A stretch of 64,000 nucleotides of DNA from Actibacterium lipolyticum (GCF_900184935.1 NZ_FXYE01000002.1:1479501-1543500); one strand, 5' to 3'; positions 6,919 to 16,564 are shown, numbered from the stretch's first letter. Notes: a model not told the origin generated them from the sequence alone. Numbers and translations: made by a program.

Positions 6919-8207
6919 ACCACAACCTCCAACCGTTCCTGTTCCCCTACTCCGAACACGCGTTTGTAGCGGGTGATCTCGTCTGCGGGGCCCATGGCTT
7001 TGTTGGGGTTGTCGGACAGTTTCACCGTGGGGCGGCCGTTGGCCGAGACGGCTTTGCAGACCAGTGAGAAGGGCGCCAGCGCGTCGTCGGTGACCAGACC
7101 TCGGAAATCGTTGGTCATCAGGGTGCCCCAGCCGAAGCTGACCTTGACCCGCCCGGCGAACCGGCTGTGCAGGTCGACGATTTTGTCAGCGTCCAGCCCA
7201 TCGGAGAAGATGACCAGCTTTTCGCGGGGATCCTCGCCACGTTCTTTCCACCAGCGGATGGCGGTTTCGGCGCCCTCGGCCGGGTCGCCGCTGTCGATGC
7301 GGATGCCTGTCCAACCTGTCAGCCAGTCGGGGGCGTTTCTTAGGAAACCTTCGGTGCCGTAGGTATCGGGCAGGATGATGCGCAGGTTGCCTTCATGCTC
7401 GCGCTGCCAATCGGCAAGGACCTGATAGGGCGCTTGGGCCAGTTCGGCGTCGGTTTCGGCCAGCGCGGAATAAACCATGGGCAGTTCGTGGGCGTTGGTG
7501 CCGATCGCCTCCACCTCTCGTCGCATGGCGATGAGGCAGTTGGAGGTGCCGACGAACTTATCGCCCAGCCCTTCCAGCATCGCCTGAACGCACCAGTCCT
7601 GCCACAGGAAAGAGTGGCGGCGGCGGGTGCCGAAATCAGCGATGCGCAGGGTATCGATGCCACGCAGGCGTTCGACCTTTTCCCACAGCTTGGTCATGGC
7701 GCGGGCATAGAGCACCTGAAGTTCGAATTTGCCCATCTGTTGCAGCACAGCGCGCGAGCGCAGCTCCATCAACACGGCGAGGGCGGGGATTTCCCACAGC
7801 ATCACCTCGGGCCAGTTGCCTTCGAATGTCAGCTCATACTGGCCGTCACGCTTTTCAAGGTGATAGGGCGGCAGTTGCAGGTTTTCGAACCACTGCATGA
7901 AGTCCGGGCTGAACATCTGACGCTTGCCGTAAAAGGTGTTGCCGCGCAGCCAGGTGCTTTCGCCGCGGGACAGGCGCAGGGTGCGGATGTGGTCAAGCTG
8001 TTCGCGCAGTTCGCCTTCGTCGATCAGTTCGGCAAGGCGGATGGTTTTGGTGCGGTTGATCAGGCTAAAGCTGACCTGCGTGTCGGGTTTGTTGTGAAAC
8101 ACCGACTGACACATCAGCAGCTTGTAAAAATCGGTGTCGATCAAAGAGCGGACGATCGGGTCGATCTTCCACTTGTGGTTATGAACGCGGGTGGCGATAT
8201 CGACCAT
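6915..8207 (-). CDS. pncB: Nicotinate phosphoribosyltransferase
   Basis: A cytoplasmic enzyme of NAD salvage that joins nicotinate and PRPP to give nicotinate mononucleotide. The 430-aa length fits PncB. Recognisable family parts are [17 protein letters not shown] near the N-terminus, [13 protein letters not shown] (the conserved histidine region), GTSNCLIAM, and [16 protein letters not shown] with the phosphate-binding region downstream ([12 protein letters not shown]). pncA lies just upstream on the same strand, about 60 bases away, so the two form a nicotinamide-to-NaMN salvage unit. Its 3' end overlaps the HNH gene by 4 bases in convergent orientation. Confidence 0.95.
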   Translation of the reverse strand: MVDIATRVHNHKWKIDPIVRSLIDTDFYKLLMCQSVFHNKPDTQVSFSLINRTKTIRLAELIDEGELREQLDHIRTLRLSRGESTWLRGNTFYGKRQMFSPDFMQWFENLQLPPYHLEKRDGQYELTFEGNWPEVMLWEIPALAVLMELRSRAVLQQMGKFELQVLYARAMTKLWEKVERLRGIDTLRIADFGTRRRHSFLWQDWCVQAMLEGLGDKFVGTSNCLIAMRREVEAIGTNAHELPMVYSALAETDAELAQAPYQVLADWQREHEGNLRIILPDTYGTEGFLRNAPDWLTGWTGIRIDSGDPAEGAETAIRWWKERGEDPREKLVIFSDGLDADKIVDLHSRFAGRVKVSFGWGTLMTNDFRGLVTDDALAPFSLVCKAVSANGRPTVKLSDNPNKAMGPADEITRYKRVFGVGEQERLEVVV

Positions 8208-8270
8208 TGGAAACTCCCGATCTTGTCGGATCGGTTAAATCAAGCCGATGGCGGGTTTGCAAGGATCGCG

Positions 8271-8876
8271 CTAATCCAGCACGACGCCTGCGTCCAGCAT
8301 CGCTTCGCGGGCGTCCTCCAATGACCCATCAAGGTCAATCGCGCGGCAGGCGCTTTCCACGACGGTCACGTTGTAGCCAAGCCGCGCGGCATCCAGCGCC
8401 GAATATTGCACGCAGAAATCTGTCGCCAGACCAACAAGCGTAACAGCCGACACCCCGCGCGTGCGCAGGTAACCATCAAGCCCGGTTGGGGTTTCGCGGT
8501 CATTTTCAAAGAACGCCGAATAGCTGTCGATCGCGGGGCGGAACCCTTTGCGGATTATCATATCGGCAGGATCTGTGTTCAGGTCCGCATGGAAGGCCGC
8601 GCCGGGGGTGCCTTGGATGCAGTGGTCGGGCCACAAGACCTGACCGCCATAAGGCATATCGACGATTTCAAACGGGTTTTTGCCCGAATGCTGGCTGGCA
8701 AAGGACGAATGGTTGGCCGGGTGCCAGTCTTGGGTAAACACGCGCACCTGAAATTCTGTCAAAAGCGCGTTGATTTGAGGAATGATGTCATCGCCGCCCG
8801 TAACGGCCAACGCGCCGCCGGGGCAAAAGTCATTTTGGACATCAATCACGATAAGGGCGTCATGGGCGGGTCGCAT
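8271..8876 (-). CDS. pncA: Nicotinamidase (also pyrazinamidase) PncA
   Basis: An amidohydrolase of the isochorismatase-like fold that converts nicotinamide to nicotinate, feeding pncB downstream. The 201-aa protein shows the catalytic triad D12 (VIDVQNDF), K110 (IRKG) and C155 ([12 protein letters not shown]). It also has the metal-binding group D50, H52 and H56 ([12 protein letters not shown]). The family cis-peptide segment just before the cysteine is present. Divergent from trhO, with about 100 bases between the two starts. Confidence 0.95.
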   Translation of the reverse strand: MRPAHDALIVIDVQNDFCPGGALAVTGGDDIIPQINALLTEFQVRVFTQDWHPANHSSFASQHSGKNPFEIVDMPYGGQVLWPDHCIQGTPGAAFHADLNTDPADMIIRKGFRPAIDSYSAFFENDRETPTGLDGYLRTRGVSAVTLVGLATDFCVQYSALDAARLGYNVTVVESACRAIDLDGSLEDAREAMLDAGVVLD

Positions 8877-8979
8877 GGGGCACCTCCTGTATCTTTATAC
8901 CAGAGGTAAGGGGGGTTGCGTCACTTCGTCAATGGCTGGGGCTTGCGGCAAACCCCCGCGCAGGCGTAAGAGAACGCCC

Positions 8980-9897
8980 ATGTTTACAGTTGCAGCCCTA
9001 TACCACTTTACCCGTTTTGATGACCCGGCCGCCCTGCGTGGGCCGCTGGAAGAGGTGTGTGAGAAGGCGGGAACCACAGGTTCCCTTCTGATCGCCTCTG
9101 AGGGGATCAATGGCACCATTTCCGGGTCTCGCGCCGGCATCGATACGGTGCTGGCCTATATCCGCGCCCTGCCCGGTTGCGCAGATCTGGAGTGGAAGGA
9201 AAGCACCGCATCCCACGAACCCTTTGGCCGCATGAAAGTGCGCCTGAAGAAAGAGATCGTGACGATGGGCCAGCCCGACGTGGACCCACGGGCCAAGGTC
9301 GGCCACTATGTTTCGCCAGACGACTGGAACGAGCTGATTTCAGCCCCCGACGTTGCGGTGATTGATACGCGCAATGATTACGAGGTTCAGATCGGCACGT
9401 TTGAGGGCGCGATTGACCCCGGCACAAAATCGTTCCGCGAATTTCCGCAGTGGTGGGATGAAAACAAACACCGGTTCCACAACAAACGCATCGCGATGTT
9501 CTGCACCGGCGGTATCCGCTGTGAGAAATCCACGAACTTCCTGCTGGGTCAGGGCGTGGAAGATGTGTTCCACCTGAAAGGCGGCATCCTGAAGTATCTG
9601 GAAGAGGTACCGCAGGACGAAAGCAAGTGGGATGGCGAATGTTTCGTCTTTGACGAACGCGTATCGGTTGGCCACGGGCTTACCGAAGGGCCGCACACCC
9701 TGTGCCGCGCCTGCCGTCGCCCACTGGCCCCAGAGGATCTGAAACACGCCGATTACGAAGAGGGTGTCAGCTGCCACCAGTGCATCACCGAAAATTCGGA
9801 CGAACGGCGCGAACGGTTCCGCGAACGCCAGCGCCAGATCGCGCTGTCACATGCCCGCGGTGAACGCCACATGGGTGCGCACAAGGTCAAAGACTGA
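8980..9897 (+). CDS. trhO: tRNA uridine-34 5-hydroxylase TrhO (rhodanese-family, YceA)
   Basis: A 305-aa protein that uses oxygen to make 5-hydroxyuridine at the wobble position of tRNAs, the precursor of cmo5U. It has an N-terminal acylphosphatase-like region, a rhodanese domain with the active cysteine C175 in [11 protein letters not shown], and a C-terminal zinc motif pair CRACRRPL...CHQC. The order and length match the YceA group. The start at 8980 gives the standard N-terminus [13 protein letters not shown]; an upstream in-frame extension is pncA antisense. The nearby pncA on the other strand shares the intergenic region. Confidence 0.92.
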   Translation: MFTVAALYHFTRFDDPAALRGPLEEVCEKAGTTGSLLIASEGINGTISGSRAGIDTVLAYIRALPGCADLEWKESTASHEPFGRMKVRLKKEIVTMGQPDVDPRAKVGHYVSPDDWNELISAPDVAVIDTRNDYEVQIGTFEGAIDPGTKSFREFPQWWDENKHRFHNKRIAMFCTGGIRCEKSTNFLLGQGVEDVFHLKGGILKYLEEVPQDESKWDGECFVFDERVSVGHGLTEGPHTLCRACRRPLAPEDLKHADYEEGVSCHQCITENSDERRERFRERQRQIALSHARGERHMGAHKVKD

Positions 9898-10056
9898 CGC
9901 TGGGGCAACTTATGCTGCGCGTGCATCCAAATTGATGTTAGCGCACCCATCGTTGAAAATAGGCGTTTTTATGACATGCAATTGCTGCATGGCGGCAATT
10001 CCAGATCGTGGATTGTGCAATTGCAGCAAATCCCTATTTCAGTGTCACAGGAAACG

Positions 10057-10071
10057 GCGGGACCGTCCCGC
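10057..10071 (+). promoter_or_regulatory. Hairpin in the leader of the DUF1127 gene
   Basis: GCGGGA (10057-10062) and TCCCGC (10066-10071) form a perfect 6-bp stem with a three-base loop, 27 bases before the ATG. Further upstream, TTGCTGC (9983-9989) pairs with GCAGCAA (10023-10029) around GCAATT repeats. The leader is therefore strongly structured and may control translation or mRNA stability. Confidence 0.45.
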
Positions 10072-10097
10072 AGGACACTTTAGTAGGAAATGGTAAA

Positions 10098-10313
10098 ATG
10101 GCTTTAGCCTCTGATATCCGCAACGTTGAAACCGGTCTGGCACACGCTGTCCGCAACGTTATCGACACTGTTCGTGTTGCACGCGCACGCCGCGCTGCTT
10201 TCAACACAACATTCCGCGAGCTTTCGGCGCTGACTGATCGTGATCTGGCTGACCTCGGCATCCACCGTGGTGAGATTACACGTATCGCACGCGAAGAAGC
10301 TGCGCTCGTCTAA
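10098..10313 (+). CDS. DUF1127 small protein (CcaF1-like RNA-binding candidate)
   Basis: A 71-aa basic protein with the DUF1127 core FRELSALTDRDLADLGIHRGEITRIARE (residues of about 40-66), preceded by a long helical N-terminal part. In Rhodobacter sphaeroides a DUF1127 protein, CcaF1, binds RNA and is encoded together with small RNAs under stress control. That is established for that gene and only inferred here. The ATG at 10098 follows the AGGAAATGG region. The gene is alone between trhO and a SulP gene. It has a structured leader, and downstream a perfect hairpin plus a strong terminator, so its transcript may yield a 3' small RNA. Confidence 0.85.
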   Translation: MALASDIRNVETGLAHAVRNVIDTVRVARARRAAFNTTFRELSALTDRDLADLGIHRGEITRIAREEAALV

Positions 10314-10317
10314 CATT

Positions 10318-10343
10318 CGGTTGGCGCATCTTGCAGCCAACCG
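10318..10343 (+). repeat. Perfect hairpin directly after the DUF1127 stop codon
   Basis: CGGTTGGC (10318-10325) pairs fully with GCCAACCG (10336-10343) over a 10-base loop. It is followed nine bases later by the terminator hairpin. Two stem-loops in a row after a DUF1127 gene recall the layout of 3'-UTR small RNAs in Rhodobacter, though the loop lacks the CUCC motif of the known CcsR RNAs. Confidence 0.6.
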
Positions 10344-10351
10344 TCTTATGA

Positions 10352-10394
10352 AAATCGCCCGGCGCGCCTAGTGCGTACCGGGCGATTTCTTTTT
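10352..10394 (+). terminator. Intrinsic terminator after the DUF1127 gene
   Basis: AAATCGCCCGG (10352-10362) pairs perfectly with CCGGGCGATTT (10378-10388), followed by CTTTTT. An 11-bp GC-rich stem and U-tract make this a strong rho-independent terminator. Confidence 0.9.
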
Positions 10395-10596
10395 GTGGGC
10401 CTCGTTTCCCACAAGCATCTGAACCCCCACACATAATTCCGCGTGCCATGGCGATTCGAACCAAGTTGCCCTGTGGCCGCTGGGCCACGCCGCTTGACCC
10501 ATCCTGTGCAATCGCCTTGGCTGGTCTTAGCTTCTTGTAATTTCGACCTGCGACCACTATTCATATATTAAATCATGAATGTGAAAGTAACCTTCC

Positions 10597-12321
10597 GTGC
10601 GATTTACAGCTTTGAAACCGTTCGAACGCTACCTGCCGATCTTGGATTGGGGGAAGACGTATAACCGCGATGCGCTGACCAATGACATGGTGGCGGCTGT
10701 GATTGTGACGATCATGCTGATTCCGCAATCGCTGGCCTATGCCCTGTTGGCGGGCCTTCCCGCCGAAATGGGGCTTTACGCCTCCATCCTACCGCTTGTG
10801 GCCTATGCGATTTTCGGAACCTCGCGCGCCTTGGCCGTGGGGCCGGTGGCGGTGGTTTCGCTGATGACGGCGGCGGCTGTGGGCAATCTGGCCCTGCAAG
10901 GCACCGCTGAATACGCGGCGGCGGCGATCACACTGGCGTTTCTTTCGGGACTAATCCTGCTGATTATGGGGTTTTTCCGGCTGGGGTTCTTGGCGAATTT
11001 CCTTAGCCACCCGGTGATTGCGGGCTTTATCACGGCTTCGGGCATCATCATCGCGACCAGCCAGTTAAAGCATATTCTTGGCATCAACGCCTCGGGCCAC
11101 AATCTGGCCGAGCTGGTGCATTCCATCTTTACCCATCTGAACGAGATCAGCATCTGGACGCTGATCATCGGCGTCACCTCTACGGCGTTTCTGTTTTGGG
11201 TGCGCAAAGGGTTGAAGCCGATGCTGCTGAACGCCGGGCTAAAGCCGCGCATGGCAGAGATTTTGGCCAAGGCTGGCCCGGTTGGCGCGGTTGTTGTGAC
11301 CACGCTGGTGACATGGATGTTCGGCCTGCAAAACCACGGCGTCGCCATCGTTGGGTCGGTTCCGCAGGGGTTGCCGCCGCTGACCGTGCCAAAATTCGAC
11401 GCCGATGTCTGGACCAGCCTGTTCGGCTCTGCCGTGTTGATTTCGATCATCGGCTTTGTTGAATCCGTGTCCGTTGCGCAAACGCTTGCCGCGAAAAAGC
11501 GCCAGCGGATCGTGCCAGATCAGGAGCTGATTGGCCTTGGCGCATCAAACATCGCGGCCTCTGTCAGCGGTGGGTATCCGGTTACGGGCGGCTTTGCGCG
11601 GTCGGTTGTGAACTTTGATGCGGGTGCTGAAACGCCGGCTGCTGGTGCGTTTACCGCGATCGGAATTGCGCTGGCCGCGCTGGCGCTGACGCCGCTGTTG
11701 TTCTTCCTGCCCAAGGCGACCTTGGCCGCGACGATCATCGTTGCTGTGCTATCGCTGGTCGACTTTTCGATCCTGAAAACCACGTGGAACTATTCAAAGG
11801 CCGATTTCGCCGCCGTTGCCGCGACGATTCTGCTGACGCTGGGCTTTGGTGTTGAAACCGGGGTTTCGGCGGGGGTTCTGCTGTCGATCTTTTTGTTCCT
11901 TTACCGCACCTCGCGCCCGCATATCGCCGAAGTGGGTCTGGTGCCCGGAACCGAGCATTTCCGAAACATCGAACGGCACAAGGTCGAAACCAATCCGGCC
12001 ATCCTGACGATCCGCGTGGATGAGAACCTGTATTTCGCCAACGCGCGTTTCTTGGAGGATTACCTTTACGACCGCGTTGTGGGCGATTGCGATCTGAAAC
12101 ACGTTATCCTGATGTGTTCGGCCGTGAATGACATCGACACATCCGCGCTGGAATCGTTAGAGGCAATCAACCACCGCCTTCAGGACATGGGAATCACCCT
12201 GCACCTATCCGAGGTGAAAGGCCCTGTGATGGACCGGCTGGGGCGCTCTCATTTTCTGCATGATCTGACGGGGAAGGTGTTCCTTTCGCAGTTCGGCGCG
12301 GTGAAAGAGCTTTCGGCTTGA
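10597..12321 (+). CDS. SulP family inorganic anion (sulfate) permease with STAS domain
   Basis: A 574-aa inner-membrane transporter of the SLC26/SulP family, which moves sulfate, bicarbonate or similar anions. The N-terminal membrane part starts with the family signature NDMVAAVIVTIMLIPQSLAYALLAGLPAEMGLYASILP. The transporter core carries VSGGYPVTGGFARSVVNFDAG. The C-terminal STAS domain (residues of about 440-560) has LTIRVDENLYFANARFLEDYL and CSAVNDIDTSALESLEAIN, with the conserved DxS. The start is a GTG at 10597 with a weak ribosome site; no in-frame ATG is placed better. The substrate cannot be told from sequence. Confidence 0.9.
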   Translation: MRFTALKPFERYLPILDWGKTYNRDALTNDMVAAVIVTIMLIPQSLAYALLAGLPAEMGLYASILPLVAYAIFGTSRALAVGPVAVVSLMTAAAVGNLALQGTAEYAAAAITLAFLSGLILLIMGFFRLGFLANFLSHPVIAGFITASGIIIATSQLKHILGINASGHNLAELVHSIFTHLNEISIWTLIIGVTSTAFLFWVRKGLKPMLLNAGLKPRMAEILAKAGPVGAVVVTTLVTWMFGLQNHGVAIVGSVPQGLPPLTVPKFDADVWTSLFGSAVLISIIGFVESVSVAQTLAAKKRQRIVPDQELIGLGASNIAASVSGGYPVTGGFARSVVNFDAGAETPAAGAFTAIGIALAALALTPLLFFLPKATLAATIIVAVLSLVDFSILKTTWNYSKADFAAVAATILLTLGFGVETGVSAGVLLSIFLFLYRTSRPHIAEVGLVPGTEHFRNIERHKVETNPAILTIRVDENLYFANARFLEDYLYDRVVGDCDLKHVILMCSAVNDIDTSALESLEAINHRLQDMGITLHLSEVKGPVMDRLGRSHFLHDLTGKVFLSQFGAVKELSA

Positions 12322-12394
12322 ACGAACGTCGCATTGAAACGGCGGCACGTTGTCGCGATACCTTCGGATTAGGCCATAAGTATTGGTGAATCGT

Positions 12395-12422
12395 TTGACC
12401 GGCGGCGCTGGCGACATATTGT
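12395..12422 (+). promoter_or_regulatory. Possible sigma-70 promoter of the cytochrome gene
   Basis: TTGACC (12395-12400) and TATTGT (12417-12422) are spaced by 16 bases, which would start transcription about 30 bases before the cytochrome ATG. Both hexamers differ from consensus, so this is only a candidate. Confidence 0.35.
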
Positions 12423-12458
12423 TTGCCCAGACTGCCGAACCGTAAAAGGGAGAGAGTT

Positions 12459-12899
12459 ATGAAACTCAAACTAGGAATTGTTGCCGCGGGCCTGTTGGCC
12501 GCTGCACCGGTTTTTGCTGACAGCCACGGCGCCACAGGTGACGCCGCAGCCGGTGAAAAAGCATTCCGTCAATGCGTGGCGTGCCACGTCGTTGTGAACG
12601 AAGCGGGCGACACGCTTGCCGGTAAAAAGGCCAAGACCGGCCCGAACCTGTATGGCATCGCTGGCCGTGCTGCTGGTGCGCAAGAAGGGTTCAAATACTC
12701 TAAGTCCATGGTTGCCGCTGGCGAAGCTGGCCTTGTTTGGACCGAAGAGAGCTTTGTTGCCTTCGTGAAAGACCCCGGCGGGTACATGAAAGAGGCAAGC
12801 GGCGATTCCAAGGCGCGTTCCAACATGTCCTTCAAGGTGCGCAAAGAAGGCGATGCGGAAAACCTGTACGCTTATCTTGCCAGCCTTTCGGCAGAATAA
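12459..12899 (+). CDS. cycA: Cytochrome c550/c2-type soluble electron carrier
   Basis: A periplasmic monohaem class I cytochrome c that carries electrons between the bc1 complex and terminal oxidases. The 146-aa precursor has a signal peptide (residues 1-20, ending PVFA). The haem site CVACH is at residues 39-43, and KTGPNLYGIAGRAAG follows, with the region around SNMSFKV probably supplying the axial methionine. Sequence and length resemble Paracoccus cytochrome c550. A good ribosome site, AAAGGGAGAG, precedes the ATG, and a 13-bp terminator follows the stop, so it is transcribed alone. Confidence 0.88.
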   Translation: MKLKLGIVAAGLLAAAPVFADSHGATGDAAAGEKAFRQCVACHVVVNEAGDTLAGKKAKTGPNLYGIAGRAAGAQEGFKYSKSMVAAGEAGLVWTEESFVAFVKDPGGYMKEASGDSKARSNMSFKVRKEGDAENLYAYLASLSAE

Positions 12900-12916
12900 T
12901 CCCCGCGAAACTTAGT

Positions 12917-12949
12917 AAAAGGCCGTCGGATAATCCCGGCGGCCTTTTG
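12917..12949 (+). terminator. Intrinsic terminator after the cytochrome gene
   Basis: AAAAGGCCGTCGG (12917-12929) pairs with CCGGCGGCCTTTT (12936-12948) with one G-U pair and a six-base loop. The T-run is within the stem end. A strong terminator for the cytochrome mRNA. Confidence 0.88.
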
Positions 12950-13008
12950 CGTGGGCTTGCCCCAAGCCGCCCCTGCGGATATTCCCGCCCCAAGAAGGAG
13001 CCCAGCGT

Positions 13009-14109
13009 ATGAGCATCAACACATTCGGCCACCTGTTCCGCGTCACGACATGGGGCGAAAGCCACGGGCCCGCCCTTGGCGCCACGGTTGATGGCTGCCC
13101 CCCCGGCGTACCGGTGGACGAGGCGATGCTGCAGCACTGGCTGGACAAGCGTAAACCGGGCCAGAACAAGTTCACCACCCAACGCCGCGAACCCGATCAG
13201 GTAAAGATCCTGTCTGGTGTGTTCGAAGGGCAGACAACTGGCACGCCGATCCAGTTGATGATCGAAAACACCGATCAGCGTTCAAAAGATTACGGCGATA
13301 TCGTTGAAAAATTCCGCCCCGGTCATGCCGATATCACCTATTGGCAGAAATACGGGATTCGTGACTATCGCGGCGGCGGGCGGTCCTCTGCCCGTGAAAC
13401 TGCGGCGCGTGTTGCGGCCGGTGGGATTGCCCGCGCGGCGCTGAACGCGCTTGTGCCCGGCATCGCGATCACCGGCTATATGACTCAGGTCGGGCCACAT
13501 AAAATTGACCGTGCGCGGGTGGATATGGACCAGATCGAACAGAACCCGTTCTGGACGCCTGATGCCACGGCTGCTGATGAATGGGCCGCCTATCTGGATG
13601 AGCTTCGCAAATCCGGCAATTCCGTTGGTGCCGTGATCGAGGTGATCGCCCAAGGCGTTCCCGCAGGGATCGGCGCACCGGTTTACGGCAAGTTAGACAC
13701 TGATTTGGCCGCCGCGATGATGTCTATCAACGCTGTGAAAGGCGTTGAGATTGGCGATGGCATGGCCTCGGCTGAACTGACCGGCGTTGAGAATGCGGAC
13801 GAGATTTCGATGGGGCCGAACGGGCCTGAATATTCGTCCAACCACGCGGGCGGTATTTTGGGCGGTATTTCCACGGGGCAGGATGTTGTCGTGCGTTTTG
13901 CGGTTAAGCCGACCTCTTCGATCCTGACCACGCGCAAGACGATCACCAAATCCGGCGAAGAGACAGAGATTGTGACCAAGGGCCGTCATGACCCCTGTGT
14001 CGGTATTCGCGCGGTTCCCGTGGGCGAAGCGATGATGGCCTGTGTGGTGCTTGACCACGTGCTGCTGCATCGTGGCCAAGTTGGTGAAAACCGCGGTAAA
14101 ATCGGCTGA
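13009..14109 (+). CDS. aroC: Chorismate synthase
   Basis: The last enzyme of the shikimate pathway. It turns EPSP into chorismate, the branch point to aromatic amino acids, folate and ubiquinone, and it needs reduced FMN. The 366-aa length is standard. Family signatures are visible: [27 protein letters not shown] at the N-terminus, the second signature [17 protein letters not shown] (residues of about 123-139), and the third, [18 protein letters not shown], near the C-terminus. AAGAAGGAG precedes the ATG. It stands between the cytochrome terminator and the convergent thioredoxin gene, with no spacer at its 3' end. Confidence 0.97.
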   Translation: MSINTFGHLFRVTTWGESHGPALGATVDGCPPGVPVDEAMLQHWLDKRKPGQNKFTTQRREPDQVKILSGVFEGQTTGTPIQLMIENTDQRSKDYGDIVEKFRPGHADITYWQKYGIRDYRGGGRSSARETAARVAAGGIARAALNALVPGIAITGYMTQVGPHKIDRARVDMDQIEQNPFWTPDATAADEWAAYLDELRKSGNSVGAVIEVIAQGVPAGIGAPVYGKLDTDLAAAMMSINAVKGVEIGDGMASAELTGVENADEISMGPNGPEYSSNHAGGILGGISTGQDVVVRFAVKPTSSILTTRKTITKSGEETEIVTKGRHDPCVGIRAVPVGEAMMACVVLDHVLLHRGQVGENRGKIG

Positions 14110-14523
14110 TCAGGCGGTCGCCGCACCAAGGGCGACATCCATCAGCGCCTTAATCTCGTCCTTGCCGGTGCCCGCAACGATGCGGCCCAGTTCTGCGTCG
14201 CCCTTCAGCACCACAAGCGTAGAGCGGCGCGGGATGTTCAGGCCAGTGGTTAGCGCATCTTTGCTGTAGGCATCCCAATCGACGTTGATAAAGCTGATCG
14301 CCTGCTCATACGCGGGGTTTTCAGCCTTAAGCGCATTGATAACACGTTCCTGCGCGGCGCATGTGCTGCACCAGCTTGCCTTGAAATCAAGGAAGACGGT
14401 TTTGCCGGCGGCCAGCTCTTTTTCGACTAGGCCGGGGGTGTAATCCATCGCAGCGGCCCACACGCCCAACGGGGCGACGGTGGAAACAGCGGCGGTGAGA
14501 AGGAAAAAGTCACGGCGATTCAT
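14110..14523 (-). CDS. Thioredoxin-family protein with Tat-type leader (partner of CcdA)
   Basis: A 137-aa exported thiol-disulfide protein. The N-terminus MNRRDFFLLTAAVST has a twin-arginine motif followed by a hydrophobic stretch. The thioredoxin active site reads WCSTC with C52 and C55, in FLDFKASWCSTC. The start at 14523 is chosen because it begins the leader; the seven extra in-frame codons upstream do not fit. It lies 10 bases downstream of a ccdA-type gene on the same strand. The likely job is to take electrons that CcdA passes across the membrane and reduce periplasmic proteins, as in cytochrome c maturation. The client is unknown. Confidence 0.85.
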   Translation of the reverse strand: MNRRDFFLLTAAVSTVAPLGVWAAAMDYTPGLVEKELAAGKTVFLDFKASWCSTCAAQERVINALKAENPAYEQAISFINVDWDAYSKDALTTGLNIPRRSTLVVLKGDAELGRIVAGTGKDEIKALMDVALGAATA

Positions 14524-14533
14524 CGGAAACTCC

Positions 14534-15247
14534 TTAAATTGCAACGGAAAGATCGATTAGCCAGGGCGGCAGGTTCTGCACGGCCCAAAACTCTAACATG
14601 TGGTGAACGCGGAACAGGATGCCTGCGCCAACAGCGACGAAAACGATGCCCATAACCGGCTTGGCCCGCGCAGCGATGCCGCGCATCCACGCCTGACGCT
14701 TTTGGATCACGGATCGCGCGCCATAACCCAGCGCAAGAATGACCGACGACACGCCAAGCGCGAAGGCCACCATGATACCGCCCGCGCGGAACAGGCTTTC
14801 GCCCTGACTGGCCAGTGAAATGGCGCCGCCCAGCGTGGGGCCGATACAGGGGCTCCAGACTGCGCCAAGAAGCATACCGCCAAGGAACTGCCCGTTCAGG
14901 CCGGACCGGTCCAGCCCATCCATTCCGGTGTCTGCGCGGGCGGAAAACCCGGCCGTTGCCGTGGCAAAGCCTTCGGAAAAGCGCGGAACCAGCAGGACCA
15001 GCCCAAAGCCGATCATCAGAACGGCCCCCGCGTCAGCGATGGTTTCTTCGGTGATGCCAAGGCTGCGACCCAGAACGGTGACGCCCATGCCCAGAACGAC
15101 GAATGACAGGCTCATCCCTGCGGCGACGGCCATCGGGCCATAACGGCTGGCCTGCAACGCGGTGGCCAGTACGATCGGCAAGATCGGCAATACGCAGGGG
15201 TTGATCAACGTCAGAAGGCCCGCGCCATATCCAAGCAAAAATTCCAT
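14534..15247 (-). CDS. CcdA-type transmembrane thiol-disulfide transporter
   Basis: A 237-aa inner-membrane protein with about six transmembrane segments. The two functional cysteines sit in the hallmark contexts LINPCVLPILP (residue 18) and AVWSPCIGPTLGG, as in CcdA and the DsbD core. It moves reducing power from cytoplasmic thioredoxin to the periplasm. The thioredoxin-like gene immediately downstream (14110-14523) is the probable acceptor. The two make a two-gene operon convergent to aroC. Confidence 0.9.
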   Translation of the reverse strand: MEFLLGYGAGLLTLINPCVLPILPIVLATALQASRYGPMAVAAGMSLSFVVLGMGVTVLGRSLGITEETIADAGAVLMIGFGLVLLVPRFSEGFATATAGFSARADTGMDGLDRSGLNGQFLGGMLLGAVWSPCIGPTLGGAISLASQGESLFRAGGIMVAFALGVSSVILALGYGARSVIQKRQAWMRGIAARAKPVMGIVFVAVGAGILFRVHHMLEFWAVQNLPPWLIDLSVAI

Positions 15248-15316
15248 GGCTGGGAAGGTGCGCTAAGATTGCGCCCCTGTCACCCAACATTGCCCTAACG
15301 CGGTTTCACATGCGCG

Positions 15317-16198
15317 TCAGGGTTTGGAAACATTTTCCTGCTGCTTGGACAGTTGGACCGCCAAAATGCCAAGCGCGATGACCAAAACGCCGATGATATC
15401 GCTTAGGCCCAAGGCTTCGTCCAGAAGGACGGCGGCGATGGCCACCCCAAGGAACGGGTTCAGAAAGTGGAACGTCGCCGCCCGCACCGCGCCGATGCGC
15501 CCAACAAGCATGAACCAAGTGAAGGTCGCCAAAAGGCCGGGCACAATCGTGGTATAGGCAAACGCCCACAGCAACCGAGGGGTCCAATTGACCTGCCACG
15601 TTTCAAGGAACAGGGCGGCGACAGCCAAAACCGCGCTGCCAACCAGCATTTGCAAACCAACGATCATCAAAACGTTGCCGCCCGACGCCGCACCGCGAAC
15701 GGACAAGGTCGCCACCGCCAGCGCAAGCGCGCCAACAAGGCACAGAACCAGGCCATATAGGTCAACGCCGCCGCTGATCCGGCTGGCCATAATAACGGCA
15801 ACACCCACGAACCCGGCGATCAGCCCCACAATGCCAAGCGTTGGCAACCTTTCGCCGTAAACCGCCCAACCAATGGCCCCGACAAGCAGGGGCATCGACG
15901 ATGCGACGATGGCGGCCAAGGAGGCCTCGATCGTTTGCATCGCGACAAAGTTCAGGCCCAGATACAGCGCGTTCTGGCAAAGGCCAAAGACGAAAGTTGC
16001 GCGCCATTGCGCCCGCGTCAGACGCCAGGTTTGACCAAGCGCAAACGCAATCGCGATGCCAATAACGCCAGAAATCAGAAACCGTATTGCAAGGGCTGTT
16101 AATGGCGGCGCGTCAGCGACAATCATCCGGGCAGAGGTAAAGGCCGAGGACCACATCAAGGCAAATGCCAAGCCCATAGCGATGGCGCGAAAATCCAT
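15317..16198 (-). CDS. DMT superfamily transporter (EamA family)
   Basis: A 293-aa inner-membrane protein with ten hydrophobic segments, made of two EamA repeats (residues of about 8-140 and 150-285). Typical features are the N-terminal ALMWSSAFTSARMIV, ALYLGLNFVAMQTIEASLAAIVASSMPLLVGAIGWAVYGE at the end of the first repeat, and LNPFLGVAIAAVLLDEALGLSDIIG at the end of the second. Members export amino acids or metabolites; the substrate cannot be assigned. It lies upstream of ccdA on the same strand but 69 bases away. Its start (16198) is preceded by a region shared with the HU gene's 3' end. Confidence 0.85.
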   Translation of the reverse strand: MDFRAIAMGLAFALMWSSAFTSARMIVADAPPLTALAIRFLISGVIGIAIAFALGQTWRLTRAQWRATFVFGLCQNALYLGLNFVAMQTIEASLAAIVASSMPLLVGAIGWAVYGERLPTLGIVGLIAGFVGVAVIMASRISGGVDLYGLVLCLVGALALAVATLSVRGAASGGNVLMIVGLQMLVGSAVLAVAALFLETWQVNWTPRLLWAFAYTTIVPGLLATFTWFMLVGRIGAVRAATFHFLNPFLGVAIAAVLLDEALGLSDIIGVLVIALGILAVQLSKQQENVSKP

Positions 16199-16276
16199 GA
16201 TGTCTCCTGAAAAACGAATAGGGCCGCCAAAAGGCGACCCTAGTGTATTTCACAACATGGGCAAGGCCCCGTTGGA

Positions 16277-16564
16277 TTAGCCGTTTACGCTGTCTTTCAG
16301 CGCTTTGGCGATGGTCATTTTCACGACCTTGTCGGCTTCTTTTTTGATCTGCTCGCCGGTGGCAGGGTTGCGCACCATACGCTCTGGGCGCTCGCGGCAA
16401 TAGATTTTGCCAACGCCTGGCAGTGTTACTGCGCCGCCGTCTGCAACTTCTTTGGTGATCACACCAGTGATCGCGTCCAGCGCAGCCGATGCGGCTTTTT
16501 TGTCCGCACCCATTTCATCTGCGAGAGCGGCAACCAGCTGCGTCTTCGTCATCGGTTTTGCCAT
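16277..16564 (-). CDS. HU-family DNA-binding protein
   Basis: A 95-aa histone-like protein that bends DNA and organises the nucleoid. The sequence shows the helical N-terminal half (MTKTQLVAALADEMGADKKAASAALDAITGVI) and the DNA-binding arm region (GVGKIYCRERPERMVRNPATGEQI), which contains the conserved RNPATG, then a C-terminal helix VVKMTIAKALKDSV. The gene is single on this strand between amn and a DMT exporter. Its 130-base upstream region is AT-rich, with CACAACGATTTGTG as a palindrome near 16640-16653. Confidence 0.95.
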   Translation of the reverse strand: MAKPMTKTQLVAALADEMGADKKAASAALDAITGVITKEVADGGAVTLPGVGKIYCRERPERMVRNPATGEQIKKEADKVVKMTIAKALKDSVNG

